The translations under genes were made by a program, and so were the position numbers. This document shows positions 27,693 to 43,878 of a stretch of 64,000 nt of DNA, piece after piece. Position 1 is the first letter of the stretch; every line of letters starts with the position of its first letter. The stretch spans positions 1 to 64,000 of the forward strand of contig MCFG01000355.1 of assembly GCA_002104895.1 (NCBI GenBank), in the 5' to 3' direction. The notes beneath the pieces are model-generated. The model did no database searches. It saw only the letters and a list, made by a program, of their open reading frames with translations, and was not told the origin of the DNA. Source of the DNA: Anaeromyces robustus (taxonomy: Eukaryota; Neocallimastigomycota; Neocallimastigomycetes; Neocallimastigales; Neocallimastigaceae).

Positions 27693-28597
27693 ATTATTAA
27701 AACTATACAAGGTATATATTTATAAATATATCTTTCATCAATCAAATAGAACATATGGTTTTATTTAATTTTATTATATCTTAAATAAAAAAACTATTAC
27801 AGAATAATTGAATAATTAACATATATAATAATATAATAATAATAATTTTTTTTTTTAAAAAAAAAGTAATAAAATATATCTGCATTAATAAGAATAATTA
27901 TTAAATAATAATGAATTTAATGTGAGTGACCTAAACTACTATTATTTAAAGTAACAAATCTTAAAAATTTTATTATTATAAATATATTATAATAATATAT
28001 GTTATAATAATAATAGTTATTATTATAATAATTATTATAATAATTTAAAAATATAATAAAAGGATAATAGGGTAATTTTTATTCATATAATATTTTATTA
28101 TGTATTGTAATGTATCTAAATATTTAGCCAATAATGTTCGAGACAATATTGTAAACATTTTATACATATAATATAATACATTGATTATATATAATATAAT
28201 ATAATTTAATAAATACTAAAATTAATCAAAAAAAAAAAAAAAAAGAAAAAAAAAAAAAGGAATAAAACTATTATATAATAAAAATTTTTTTTTTTTCTTT
28301 TGCATTTTTATTTTACCAACTTTAATAAAAAAAATTAAAGCAAATTTACTATTTTTTTATTAAATATAAAAGGTATTAAATATATATATAAAAATTTACA
28401 TTATATTAATAGTAATAATAATAATAATAGTAATAATAATAATAATTATATAAATTAACAATAAATATTATATCTTTATATTAATTTATGATATATATAT
28501 ATTTCTATTTATGTTTTTTATATTAAAAATTATTTTAATGTTAATTAATCTAATAACTTAAATTATACAACAAAAAGAATAATATTTAAATATAAAA

Positions 28598-30555
<1,958 letters not shown>

Positions 30556-30589
30556 ATTTAATCAAATATTATAATATTCATCCATAAAA

Positions 30590-30622
<33 letters not shown>

Positions 30623-31560
30623 GCCATCCCAAGAATTATTTTTCTTTTTTTGACCACTTTTTTATCCTAAATAATTTAATTGTATAAATATATATTGAAA
30701 AGGAAAAAAGAATAAGAATGGAAAATAAAGAAATAATGATATGAAATATCAAAATAATGGAATGATAATTTTATTTAATATGATAAAAAAAAAAAAAAAA
30801 AAAAAAATAAATGTATTTTTATCTAATAAAAAAAAAAGTTATTTATTTTAGATTTTTATTAGTCCATTTAATTAATAATTTATTAATAGATTTATTTATA
30901 ATATATACAATTATATAAATTATTATTTGATATAAATATTTCATTACATATTTTCTTTTCTTTATCATTTTCTTTTTCTCTATATTAACGATTAAAATTT
31001 TTTTAAAATAATAATATTTTTTATATAAAATTATTTTTTTATATTTAATCTTTTTTTTTTTTTCAAAGATTTGTTATAGTATTTATACATATATATATTT
31101 TTAGTAATAATAATAAAAAAAATAATAATTAAAAAAGAAAAATAATGAAAATTTAAAATCTAAAAAATTAGAGATAAAAAAAAAAAAAAAAGAAATACAC
31201 AAATCCAAAAATCTAAAATAAAAATAAAATAAAATAAAATAAAATAAAATAAAATAAAATAAAATAAAATAAAATAAAATGAAAATAAAATAAAATAAAA
31301 ATAAAATAAAAATGAAATAAAAAAAATAAAATAAAAATTATATATATATATATATAAAGAAAGAATAAGTAAAAAAAAAATTTTTTAAAAAATAAAATAA
31401 ATAAATAAATAAAAAAAAGATATAAATATTCTTTTTATTCAAACATTTATTGGAAATTAATATTTTAATCGTAATTAAAAGATTTTTGTATTTTTTATTT
31501 AAGAATGTAATAGAATAAATAAATAAATTACAAATAATTATATTAAAGAAAAAAAAAAAT
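30556..31560. other. A+T-rich spacer
   Basis: 3' flank of the carrier-like gene with poly(A) runs and an (AAAAT)n array at 31215-31335. No gene is seen. Confidence 0.55.
31215..31335 (+). repeat. (AAAAT)n array
   Basis: About 12 pure AAAAT units followed by degenerate units with GAAAA/AAAAATA variants. Confidence 0.9.
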
Positions 31561-31735
31561 TAGTTAGACTTTTGTGTATACTTGCAATAAAAGGAGACTA
31601 AGTAGGAATATATAGCAAAATGTAACGACATAGGTGAAGCCAGTGACGTCGAATCTATATGCCATAAACCATCACCCTACAAGTAAATCTGTAGTTGTAT
31701 GTATGGGGGATAAGTACCCATATATTAGCCTAATT
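31561..31735. other. higher-G+C island, possible structured RNA or element remnant
   Basis: About 175 bases of complex sequence within otherwise A/T-only spacer. All six frames contain stops, so it is not an exon. It can form compact hairpins: GTATGGG/CCCATAT around GGATAAGTA (31699-31725), CTACA/TGTAG around AGTAAATC (31677-31695), and AGGTGA pairing with TCACCCT across about 40 bases. It ends near a T-rich stretch (ATTTATTTTTTTATTT). No tRNA T-arm, U-snRNA Sm site, SRP domain IV or RNase P core motif is recognisable. It may be an unrecognised non-coding RNA or a fragment of a mobile element. Confidence 0.35.
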
Positions 31736-32633
31736 TATTTTTTTATTTTCTATTTTACAGATATATATATATTTATTATTTAATTAATTATGTTTTAAAA
31801 AAATGTATAATATATATATTACATTTTATAATTAAAATCTTAAATTCTATTGGTTGAATCATTAAATTTATAGATATGTAAAATATGTTATATTAATTGC
31901 TAAATAATTAATATATTTCAAAACTTAAAAAAAAAAAAGTTATTTTTTTTTTTTTTCCTTTACTCATTACTTTAAAGTCTCTAATTTATAATAAATGTAA
32001 TTTTTATTTTAGATAAAACTTTTTTTTTTTTTCTAATAAAAAATTATAATATATATTTTTTATAAAAGGAGTAAAAAAAGTTACAAAAAGTAAATAAAAT
32101 AAAAATTATATAAAGAAAGAAAAAGGAGAGAAAAAAAATAAAAAAGAAATAAAATAACTTATATTTATAATAAAGAAGAAAAATAATAATTATTTTTCTT
32201 TTTTCTTATATTAATTCTAACAAATATCATTCCTTTTTTTTTATATTGACCTTTTTTCTCAATTAATGATTAAGAAATTAAGTAAGTATACATTAATGAT
32301 ATCAATTTATTATTTACTATTATTTATATATATGTTTTAATATTTTAATGTATTGAATATTATTAATATAAATAAATATTAAAAATTGAAATTTAAAACT
32401 TTCAGAATATTAATATTATTTTTTATCATATATTTATTTTTTTTTTTTTAAATATCTTTTATATTTCTGAAATTTAAAAATTTTAGATATATTTTAGGTT
32501 ACTTTTTTCTTTTATTTATATATAAAAACAAAAAAAATAGTAATTAAACATTTCTGAAATTAAAATTTTTTATTAAAAAAAAAAAAAAAAAAAAAAAAAC
32601 AGTAGATAAAATAAATATTATTAATAGTATAAA

Positions 32634-35017
<2,384 letters not shown>

Positions 35018-36053
35018 ATAAAAAATATAAAAAATAAAAAATAACAAAAAAAAAAATAATAATAATAAAATAAATAAATAAATAAATAAGTAAATATTAA
35101 AAAAAATAAAAAGGAAAAAATCAAAAAATTTCAGGAAAAATAATAATACAATACAATTATTATTATAAAACAATAACAACAACAATAATAATAATAGTAG
35201 TAATAATGAAAATAATAATCATTAAAGAATAATAATAAAATTAAATTTAATACAAACAATTGAAAATAAAATAAATTAAATTAATAACAAGAAATAAACT
35301 TTATGATAATATGCTATATAAAAAAAATTTTTTTTTTTTTTCATAATAAAACAATCATCTAAATAATATAAAAACAAATAATATAATGGATTTAATATTT
35401 TTCAAGTGTTTCTTTTTTGTTTGTTTATTTATTTGTTTGTTTGCTTGAATTTTGTTTTAAATATATTTATATTTATATTTATGTTATTTTTTAATATATT
35501 AATAAAAATTTTTAATATACTAATATATTAGTAATATTAATTAATAACAAAAAATTATAGTTGTTAATATTATTTTTATTTTCATTTATACAAATATGTG
35601 TTAATATTATTTTTATTTTCATTTATACAAATATGTATTTATTATTATTATTTTAACATTTTTAATAATTATTATTATTATTATTTTTTTTTTTTGAATT
35701 TTTTCTTAATATATTATTAATTTATTATCAAGTTTAATATATATATATATATTGAAAAAAATTTAAAAAAGATCTGAAATATATGTGTATCTTAAAATTA
35801 TTATATTAAAATTATTTAATTATAATAAATCAAAATTAATATATATATATATATTATATAATTCTTTTATAAAAATAAAATATACATATAATAAATATAT
35901 AATTATATATAATATAAACGACATAAAATCGTTTAATAAAACCATACAATTTAACTTTTAATTTCGTAAATTCAAGAAAATCAGTAATTAATATGCTTGT
36001 AACATTTCAAAATCACCTGATCATTACAACTTAACTGGATACCCATAGGTAAG
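35018..36053. other. A+T-rich spacer
   Basis: 3' flank of the acyltransferase-like gene. Contains a direct repeat of GTTAATATTATTTTTATTTTCATTTATACAAATATG (35560-35636, two copies). No gene is seen. Confidence 0.55.
35563..35636 (+). repeat. tandem duplication, two ~37-bp copies
   Basis: GTTAATATTATTTTTATTTT then CATTTATACAAATATGT is repeated head to tail without change. Confidence 0.85.
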
Positions 36054-36060
36054 GTGATAA

Positions 36061-36100
36061 AAATGGATCAAACCTATTACACCTGAAAAAAAGACATCTC
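36061..36100 (+). pseudogene. C-terminal remnant of a second MATE gene
   Basis: The bases AAATGGATCAAACCTATTAC and ACCTGAAAAAAAG match the end of the intact MATE gene at 39320-39350 (AAATGGATCAAACCTGTTAC, ACCTGAAGGAAAAG) with few changes, in the same orientation. It encodes KWIKPITPEKK against KWIKPVTPEGK. An in-frame TAA sits immediately before the Lys codon, and nothing recognisable of the transporter precedes it, so it is a dead fragment left by deletion or decay of a tandem copy. Confidence 0.65.
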
Positions 36101-36369
36101 TTGAAAATATAAAGTTATGTATATTAGGATATTGAGCTACCAATATAATGACTAGAGTTATAAAAGAAATGAGTCTGAAATATAAAACTTATATATAAAT
36201 CGTAATTTAAATAGAAATTATGGTAGTTATAATTCATAATTCTGGTGTATAATGAATGGCTACGATAATAAATACAATTACACCTCTAGTAATAGGAATT
36301 GTAATTATAATTATATAATAATGGTTAAAATTACTATTTTAATAATAAAGATAATGATAATTATTATAA

Positions 36370-36409
<40 letters not shown>

Positions 36410-37494
36410 AACATAAATTACATAACTTTATTCAACAATTAATATCTAATAATTGCCCCCCTCTGACTTATTAACATACAATATAAAAAATTAAAAACAT
36501 TTTATGAATCAAAAAAATATAATAAATATTAATAAATATCTATTTTGTTAGGGAATATAAGTAAATCCATGTCATATCATTATATAAAATATATATTATT
36601 TTTGGATTCATTTAACTATATATACAATTTTCTTATCTTATAACTTTTCTTATGTTTATTATTAACACAAAAAAAAAATATTTTTATATATTTATATATT
36701 AATAATGAGAGTTACTGATCACTCACGTGAATTACATAAAATAATGAAAAAATAAAATATTATTATAAATTAAGTTTACATTTAATTATAATAGTTAAAT
36801 TTTGGTCACATCATAATTGAATAACATATTTAAATTAAATATATATGTTGGTAAATTTTTTATATTAAATATCTCAAGATTTATATAAAGTATTATATAT
36901 TATATTATAAAATTAATATATACATCTCTTTAAGAAATTATAAAACTAATATATATAAATCTCTAAAGAAATTTATATTAAAAAGAAAAAGGATAAATTC
37001 TTAAAATTTATCCTTTTTCTTTTTTATTTTTTTGAACTTTTTAAAGTTTAAAAAAAATAAAAAAATAAAAAAAAAATAATAATAATAAATAAATAAATAA
37101 TAAAAAAGATTTTGTATAATGTATTATTTAGAAAAATAATAATAAAAAAATATATAATTCTTTTACATAAAGTATAAAAGAATATAAAATAATAAAATAA
37201 ATCAGATAAAAATTTCAAAATGAATTATTTTAAAAGCGTATATATTAATTAAAGAAATATATATATATAAATATTTTTACATGAAAAGAATATTATAATA
37301 TATATACTTTTTATTTTTCTTGTTTATTAAAATATAAAATACATAAAAAAAATACACATATATTATATAGAAAGATAGTGAAAATTATATTATTATAATA
37401 AAATAATTATTCAATTATCTTCATAAAGTATTGAATTAATAGAATAAAAATAATAATACTAATAGTAAAAATAAAAATAAAAATAAAAATAAAA

Positions 37495-37529
<35 letters not shown>

Positions 37530-37994
37530 GTAAATAAAAACCATAATAATATTATTAATTTAATATATATTCACATATTCCAATTTAAAATTGAAAACAT
37601 TTAATATTACTAAAAAACCTTTTTTTTTTTTTTTTTTTTTCTCAACATAAAACTTTTTTAAAAGGATAAAAATTTTACATATATCAAAATAATTTAATAA
37701 TAATTTAAGAAAATAAAATATTAAAAGATATTCTATCATAAAAATAATACATTAAAATATATATATAACAATTATAAATTAAAAGTAGAAATTTGCTTTT
37801 ATATATATATATATCATATTAAAATAATAAATTTTAAATATAATAAAATAGTCCATAAATTACTATTATTTCAAATAACGGCATATTGTTTACTAACTAA
37901 ACAATTTAACTCATTTACAATACTGAAAAACAAAGTCTATAATCATTAGGGTTATCAATTATAATATAATTTAATACAACTATTCAAAGTTAAT
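36101..37994. other. spacer between the MATE remnant and the MATE gene
   Basis: The first ~220 bases (36101-36320) are less A+T-rich and could be further decayed coding DNA, but no frame is readable. The rest is A+T-rich, with AAAT arrays at 36368-36412 and 37493-37530 and a 44-bp inverted repeat at 36980-37023. The ~130 bases before the MATE start (37860-37994) are of mixed composition and likely hold its promoter. Confidence 0.5.
36980..37023. repeat. inverted repeat, 19-20-bp arms
   Basis: AAAAAGAAAAAGGATAAATT, a short CTTAA spacer, then the complementary AATTTATCCTTTTTCTTTTT. It is followed by a second small hairpin (AACTTTTTAAAGTT at about 37033). Confidence 0.75.
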
Positions 37995-39386
37995 ATGTCT
38001 GATACAAAGTTTGAATGGAAGCCTTTTATAAAAAGTGTAGCAGCAATAGCTATACCTGTAGCACTTCAGAATCTCCTAACCACTACAGGTTCTATGATTG
38101 ATACTATGATGATATCATATTTAGGACAGAACGAACTCGGGGCAGTAGGACTCTGTGCTCAATTTTCGTCATTAATGTTCAGTGGATACTGGGGATTCGT
38201 AGGAGGTGGAATGCTTTTTATATCTCAATTTTGGGGTTCGAAGGATGGGAAAAGTCTAAGTCGTTCTTATGGACTTACTCTTACTTGTATGATGACAGTA
38301 GCCGTTATTTTCTGTATTTTAGCAGTAGTATTCCCTAAAGGTGTTATGATACTTTATACTGATAAACCTGTCATACAAGAAATTGGAGTTGAATATTTAA
38401 GAATAGCCGGATTTTCTTATATTTTGATGGTATATTCTATGGCTATGGCAGTACTTTTACGTTGTACCGAACGAGTTCGTATACCTCTTTATGGATCTAT
38501 AGTTGGTGTAGCAGTAAATATTTTCCTTAACTGGGTACTTATTTTTGGTCATTTTGGACTTCCTCGTATGGGAGTAAGAGGTGCTGCCCTTGCTACAGTC
38601 ATATCTCAAGCATGTAACATTATAGTAGTAATTTTTTTGGCCAAATTAAATGGACATCCTTATTTATTTGCCATAAAAAAACACTATATCAAAATACCAG
38701 GTCTTACTAAGAAGTACTTTAAAAAATGTTTACCTATTATAGTGAATGAAGTTTTTATGGGTATTGGAAATATGATAATCAATGTTGTTATGGGAAGACA
38801 AACAGAGGAAGCTATAGCGGCATTAGCATTTTTCAGAACCATCGAAGGTTTGGTGATCGGATTTTTCACAGGTTTCGCAAATGCCTCTTCTATCCTGGTA
38901 GGAAAAGAAGTAGGTGCAGGTAACCTTCAAAATGCCTTCAAAAGAGCCTGGAGAATTGTATACTTATGCCAATGTTGTATATCAGTTATGGGTGTATTTT
39001 TAATATTCCTTCGTTCTCCTATATTAACATTAGCCAGTCTCAAAGGAGAAAGTTTTAAGATTGGGTCACAATTTATACTTATATATGTATTCTTTTCTAT
39101 TATCAGAATGGGTAACTGGACTCAAAACGATACCTTCCGTTCAGCTGGGGATCCTGTATTTGGTACAATTCTTGAGATAGTATTTATGTGGATAATGGTC
39201 GTTCCTTCAGTATGGCTAACAGGTATGGTTTTCCATTTACCTATATATATCGTATTTATATGTTGTTATGCCGATGAACCTATTCGTTATACTCTTATGC
39301 AAATTCGTCTTTATAGTGGTAAATGGATCAAACCTGTTACACCTGAAGGAAAAGCTGCACTTATAGATTTTAAGAAAAAAAAATAA
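37995..39386 (+). CDS. MATE family multidrug/sodium antiporter, bacterial type
   Basis: A 463-residue intronless membrane protein with about 12 transmembrane helices in two six-helix halves, the standard MATE size and layout. Family hallmarks are the first-helix run AIPVALQNLLTTTGSMIDTMMISYLG, the loop MGVRGAALATVISQ after helix 6, and a second-half counterpart (IIVNEVFMGIGNMIINVVMG). It is likely an Na+- or H+-coupled exporter of small organic molecules or drugs. The sequence is closer in style to clostridial NorM/DinF-like proteins than to fungal MATEs: no intron, no fungal N-terminal extension, and more G+C and CTC/GGA/GCC codons than its neighbours. That makes bacterial-to-fungal transfer in the rumen likely (inference). 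The start ATG (MSDTKFEW) is the first in frame. A dead copy of its C-terminus lies 1.9 kb upstream. Confidence 0.96.
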   Translation: MSDTKFEWKPFIKSVAAIAIPVALQNLLTTTGSMIDTMMISYLGQNELGAVGLCAQFSSLMFSGYWGFVGGGMLFISQFWGSKDGKSLSRSYGLTLTCMMTVAVIFCILAVVFPKGVMILYTDKPVIQEIGVEYLRIAGFSYILMVYSMAMAVLLRCTERVRIPLYGSIVGVAVNIFLNWVLIFGHFGLPRMGVRGAALATVISQACNIIVVIFLAKLNGHPYLFAIKKHYIKIPGLTKKYFKKCLPIIVNEVFMGIGNMIINVVMGRQTEEAIAALAFFRTIEGLVIGFFTGFANASSILVGKEVGAGNLQNAFKRAWRIVYLCQCCISVMGVFLIFLRSPILTLASLKGESFKIGSQFILIYVFFSIIRMGNWTQNDTFRSAGDPVFGTILEIVFMWIMVVPSVWLTGMVFHLPIYIVFICCYADEPIRYTLMQIRLYSGKWIKPVTPEGKAALIDFKKKK

Positions 39387-39791
39387 GATACTATGCTTTA
39401 TCAAATTTTCTAATCAGAATATAAAATCCTTAGTTTTTTTATTTTTATTTTTATTTTTATTTTTTATTATTATTATTATTATTATTATTGTTATAAATTG
39501 ATGATCTTAATATTATAAAATTTTACAATTTTTTAATAATGTTTAATATTAAAAAATTATTAAAAAATTTTTAATATATAAAGAAAGATTTTTCTTTAAT
39601 AATTTTATAAAAAATAAAAAATAAAAAATAAAAAAGATAAAAATAAAATAAATAAAATAAAATAAAATAAAAAGTTTGTTTTATTTGTAAAAATATAAAA
39701 AAAAAAAAAAATAAAATAAAATTTATAATAAATTAAAGTAAAATAATAAAAAAAATATAAAAAAAATAATATATATATTTTTATAAAAAAA

Positions 39792-39842
<51 letters not shown>

Positions 39843-40739
39843 AAAAATAAATAAATATATATATATAAGGTCTGTTTTGAACTCAATAAATTTTTATCAT
39901 TCTTTTCATTTATTGTTAAATAAGTTTAACAATTTAATAAAGAGTTAATGCTGTATCTTTTAAAATTATATTTAATTTATAATTAGAATGTGCATAGTTT
40001 TTGACCAAGATAATACATTCTAGAAAACTAAAAGAATATATTGATAATTTAACTATTAAAATAAATAATAATAATATAATTATAATAATAATCATATATT
40101 TTTATAATGTTTTTACTTTTATTATTATCAATGTTTTATTTTATTTTATTTTATTTTATTTTATTTCTTTTATTTTATTTTTTTTTTTCATTTTTATTTT
40201 TTTTTTATTTATTTTATTTAATTTTATTCTATTATATTTTTTTATTTTTATACATATTTATAGATTATAATATTATTTTTGTGATGTGACAGTTAAAAAT
40301 TAAGATAATGTATTAAATTAGTGTTTTTTTATAAAATAAATATTTTATAAATAATAAATATTTAAATATTTAAATAATTATGGTTATGATATTTTATATA
40401 TTACTTATAATAATATAAAAATAAATATGTATATATTTATTATATAATATATATTTATTATTAAATTATTAATCTTTATTTATTTTCTATTCTATAAAAC
40501 ATATATCATTTAAAAAAAATATTCATTTTATTATTCATTTAAAAATATTTATTAATATTATTTATATTTTTTATTATAACTTTTTTTTCAAAAAAAAATT
40601 TATTTTCTTCATTATTATTTTGTTTTTTTTTTTTTTTTTTATATATTATATATAATATTAACATTAATATTAATTAATGTTTAGATAATTAAATATAATT
40701 TATCATATATTTTTAATTATTTTAAATCAATATTAAATT
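39387..40739. other. A+T-rich spacer between the MATE and DNAJC1-like genes
   Basis: 3' regions of two convergent genes. It holds TTTTA and ATT tracts, an (AAAT)n array at 39787-39855, and no supportable gene. The frames at 39605-39886, 40001-40270 and 40107-40289 are low-complexity. Confidence 0.55.
39787..39855 (+). repeat. (AAAT)n microsatellite
   Basis: About 17 AAAT units with one AAAAAAT interruption. Confidence 0.9.
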
Positions 40740-42399
40740 TTACTGGCTAACAAGAGCCAATTTTGGATCTTTCTTTAAAAGATTTGCATTATAGGCTACA
40801 TCGTCAACTTCACGATGCATTTCCATACCAATTCTAACCCATCTACCAGGTGTACCAGCTGGATATTTTTTAGTTAAACGAACTAAAACAGCATATTCCT
40901 CACTATCCCATGGACCAGTTTTAATTTCATTTTCTTCTTTAACTTCTTCTTCATCATCATTCACATCATCCTCATCCTCATCACTACCTTCTATATCCTT
41001 TTTTTTCTTTGGAAGTGGTGAAGGTAAAAAGGCATTAGCATTACCTGAGAATGGATCAGTTATAGTGGAAGAAGCCGCTTCTCTTGCTTTTCTTCTTCTT
41101 TCTTGTTCTTCTTCCATTCTTTGTTTATTTAATTTCTTTTGTTCTAAAATTTTTTGTTTTTGTTCTTCAGTTAAAACTCTTCTCTTAGGCTTTCTTCTTT
41201 TTGGTTTAGTTTTAGAAGGTTCAACATCATCATTATCATTTCCATCAATGCTATTATCTTCTGCATCTTCATTTTCATCATCTTCTCCTTCTCCTTCTCC
41301 TTCTTCACGTTCTTTATCTAATAATCTTTCTCTTTCAATTAATTCCTTATATTCATTAATTGCATGTTTTATATTTTCAATTGTTTGTGGGAAATGAATT
41401 ATAGAACTAATAATAGTTACTGGAAGTTTAATTATTATAATATCAGTAATTTTTGGTTTTTCTACTTCTTCAAAACCATAATATTGACTATGGGTTAGTA
41501 GAAGTTCAGAAGGTGTTGAATTTCTAAACATTTCTTTAGTAAGTTCAATATCCTCTTTTTTTAAAATTTTTCTAACTTCTTGGAATGTTAAAATATCTAA
41601 TTCTTTTTTTGCACTATTGATACGATATTTTTTAGTATAATAATTAGTCCATGATAAAAGAATTTGCATAGCACATATACCAACAACAATAGCAATACCT
41701 GCAAATCTTATTGAAGGCTTATATCTACTATAATAGTAACTATATAGATTAAATTTTAAAAATACCAAATAAATAAATATAAATATTAATTAATATTATA
41801 TAAAATAATATGTGGTATTATTACTTCATAGTTAAAATATATAAAATTTTATATTTAAATTATATTGATTTTTTTTTTTTTTTAAAAATTTTATATATCT
41901 TTATTTTTGTTATTTATCATAATACTTTACCCTGTTCCCCTCCATTTTGGAACACCAACTTTTAAAAAGTAATCATATCTTTTACGAGAATTTTTATCTC
42001 TTAATATATTTATAATTAAATTAATTTGGGTGTATAATTCTCTGTCTTTTTTATCCGTAGTTTTATCTATTATTGATATTTATTTATTATTTAATAAATT
42101 ATAAAGTTCGGATTAATAATTTTATATAATTTTATATTCGTTTATTTTGTATTAATTGAAATTATATATTTACCTGGATGAAGAGTTAATGAAATTTTTC
42201 TATAAGCTTTGTTTAAAGTTTCTAATGAAGCATTTGGTTCAACATTTAGAACATTATAAAATGTTGCTTCTGGACCTAATAATTTAGTGATTGCATCATG
42301 AGCATCAAAAATCTCGAAGTCTTTTTCTTCCCATGCTTGAACTTTACATAAGAAAAAAAATGAAATTAAAGTTAAAATAAATAGAGATTTTATTTTCAT
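40740..42399 (-). CDS. DNAJC1/ERdj1-like ER membrane co-chaperone with SANT domain
   Basis: Three exons on the minus strand (42399-42174, 42066-41931, 41739-40740; donors GTAAAT and GTAAAG, acceptors ATAG) encode 453 residues. Order: a signal peptide (1-22, hydrophobic [13 protein letters not shown], ending VQA); a lumenal J domain (~45-110) with [12 protein letters not shown], the HPD motif and [13 protein letters not shown]; a transmembrane span (~130-150); a long acidic/basic cytosolic part (~170-390); and a SANT/Myb-like domain near the end ([30 protein letters not shown]). The Asp of HPD is split by intron 1 (G|AT), so reading exon 1 alone shows a false HPG. This domain set is diagnostic of DNAJC1/MTJ1, which recruits BiP at the ER membrane near ribosomes; vertebrate forms have two SANT domains and only one is visible here. 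It is divergent from BTAF1, 1.5 kb away. Confidence 0.92.
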
Positions 42400-43878
42400 T
42401 TTGAAAATTTTTTTAAAAGAAATATTGAATTATATGAATTTATATTATATATTATATTTTTTCTTTTTCTAATATTTTATTTTATTTTATTTTATTTTTA
42501 TTTTTCTATTTTTTATTGATATTAAAATTATGATTTTATTTTTATCGAGTTTTCAAAAAAAAATAATTATCTTTTTTATCATATATTATATTTTATTTTT
42601 CTTTTTTTCAAAAAATTTATAAAAGAAAAAAAAATATATAATGAATATATTATAAATAATTTCTATTTAATTTGAATTAAATAGAAATGTATAATTATTT
42701 TTTTTATACTTTTATTATTTATTTATTTTTTTTTTATATGAGGATATGTAAAAAAAAAAATAATAAAATAAAAAAAAAATTATTATTGGTAAACAAGAAA
42801 TATCCAAATAAATTTATTATTGTAAAATTATAAATATATTATAATATACTTATAATATATTATTATCATAATTTATTGCTATATATGTAAATTTTTAGAT
42901 TAAATTTATTTCTCCAGAGTTTTTAGTTTTATATTTTTCTACAGATATTAATAGTTATAATATTTAATTATTAACTATTAATAAAAGAAAAGACTAAATA
43001 TCTAAGATTAATGATTTAATTAATCTTTAAGTTTTATATTGATATATATTATAAATGTTATTTTGTTTTCACTTAAATTATCATTTTGGTTTTGTTTTTA
43101 TTATTTTTTTTTTAAATATAATAAATATGAAGATATGATAATAATTATAATTAATATATTTTTATAAAATATTATTAATGATTTAAATTCATGTATTTTT
43201 CAATTTTTCTTCTTTTCTCTTTATCTTTATTTTATTATAATTATTTTTATTTATTAATTCTTTTATGACTAATGGATAATACATTATTATTACGTTAAAT
43301 AGAAGTTTAAAATGTATCAATTAATATTTTAATTTATTAAAAATCAATTATAATGTATTTATATATATATATATTTTTAATTTCTAAATATTATTATAAA
43401 TTTATATAAAATTTTTTTTTATTTAAATAAGGTAAAATCTTCCAAATTTTATTTGAATTTTTTATATTTTTAAATATTCTTTTTTTTTTTTTTTTAAAAA
43501 AATAATATATTTTTTAATATATAAACCAATATATTACAATAATAATAAAAAATAATTTTTATATAGAAAAAAAGAACATTAAAGCAGAAGCATTAAAGAA
43601 ATTAATTTCAAGTTACAAAAAATTTCTGAAAAATCATTTGAAATTCTCATATAACATTATAGAATAATAATAAATTTTAAATTTTCAGTATTATATAATA
43701 TTATGGATTATATATAATATTATAAAATTTTAAAAACGTTTTTATATAAGGTAATTGCTATTTAGCTAATTATAATTTAATAAATTATAATTGTTAATTA
43801 ATTGTATTTTTTTTCTTTCTATTAGCACCTTATTACTATTATTCTTTCATTTTTCTTTGTTGTTATCTTTTAGCAATC
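42400..43878. other. divergent promoter region, DNAJC1-like / BTAF1
   Basis: 1.5 kb of A+T-rich DNA between the two start codons. It contains a perfect inverted repeat at 42659-42688 and a somewhat less A+T-rich stretch at 43570-43660 that may be part of the BTAF1 promoter or 5' UTR. A CT-rich stretch with TAG precedes the BTAF1 start, so an upstream non-coding exon is possible. Confidence 0.5.
42659..42688. repeat. perfect inverted repeat, 14-bp arms
   Basis: ATTTCTATTTAATT, TG, AATTAAATAGAAAT. It lies 260 bases upstream of the DNAJC1-like start codon. Confidence 0.7.

Larger units (their letters stand above)
25067..28597. other. A+T-rich spacer
   Basis: About 3.5 kb without a supportable gene. 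It starts with (CAAAA)n-like tracts after the HSF gene (25140-25240 and 25736-25810), includes a 53-base A run, an AAAT array at 27553-27690, and many T-runs. Several 60-106 codon frames here are homopolymer artefacts (poly-Phe, Ile/Tyr). Confidence 0.55.

Noticed and set aside
41065-41397. 110-codon Ser/Leu-rich plus-strand frame
   Set aside because: Antisense shadow of the charged region of the DNAJC1-like gene.
42141-42180. J domain with HPG in place of HPD, suggesting a dead co-chaperone
   Set aside because: The third codon is completed by the next exon as GAT, restoring Asp.
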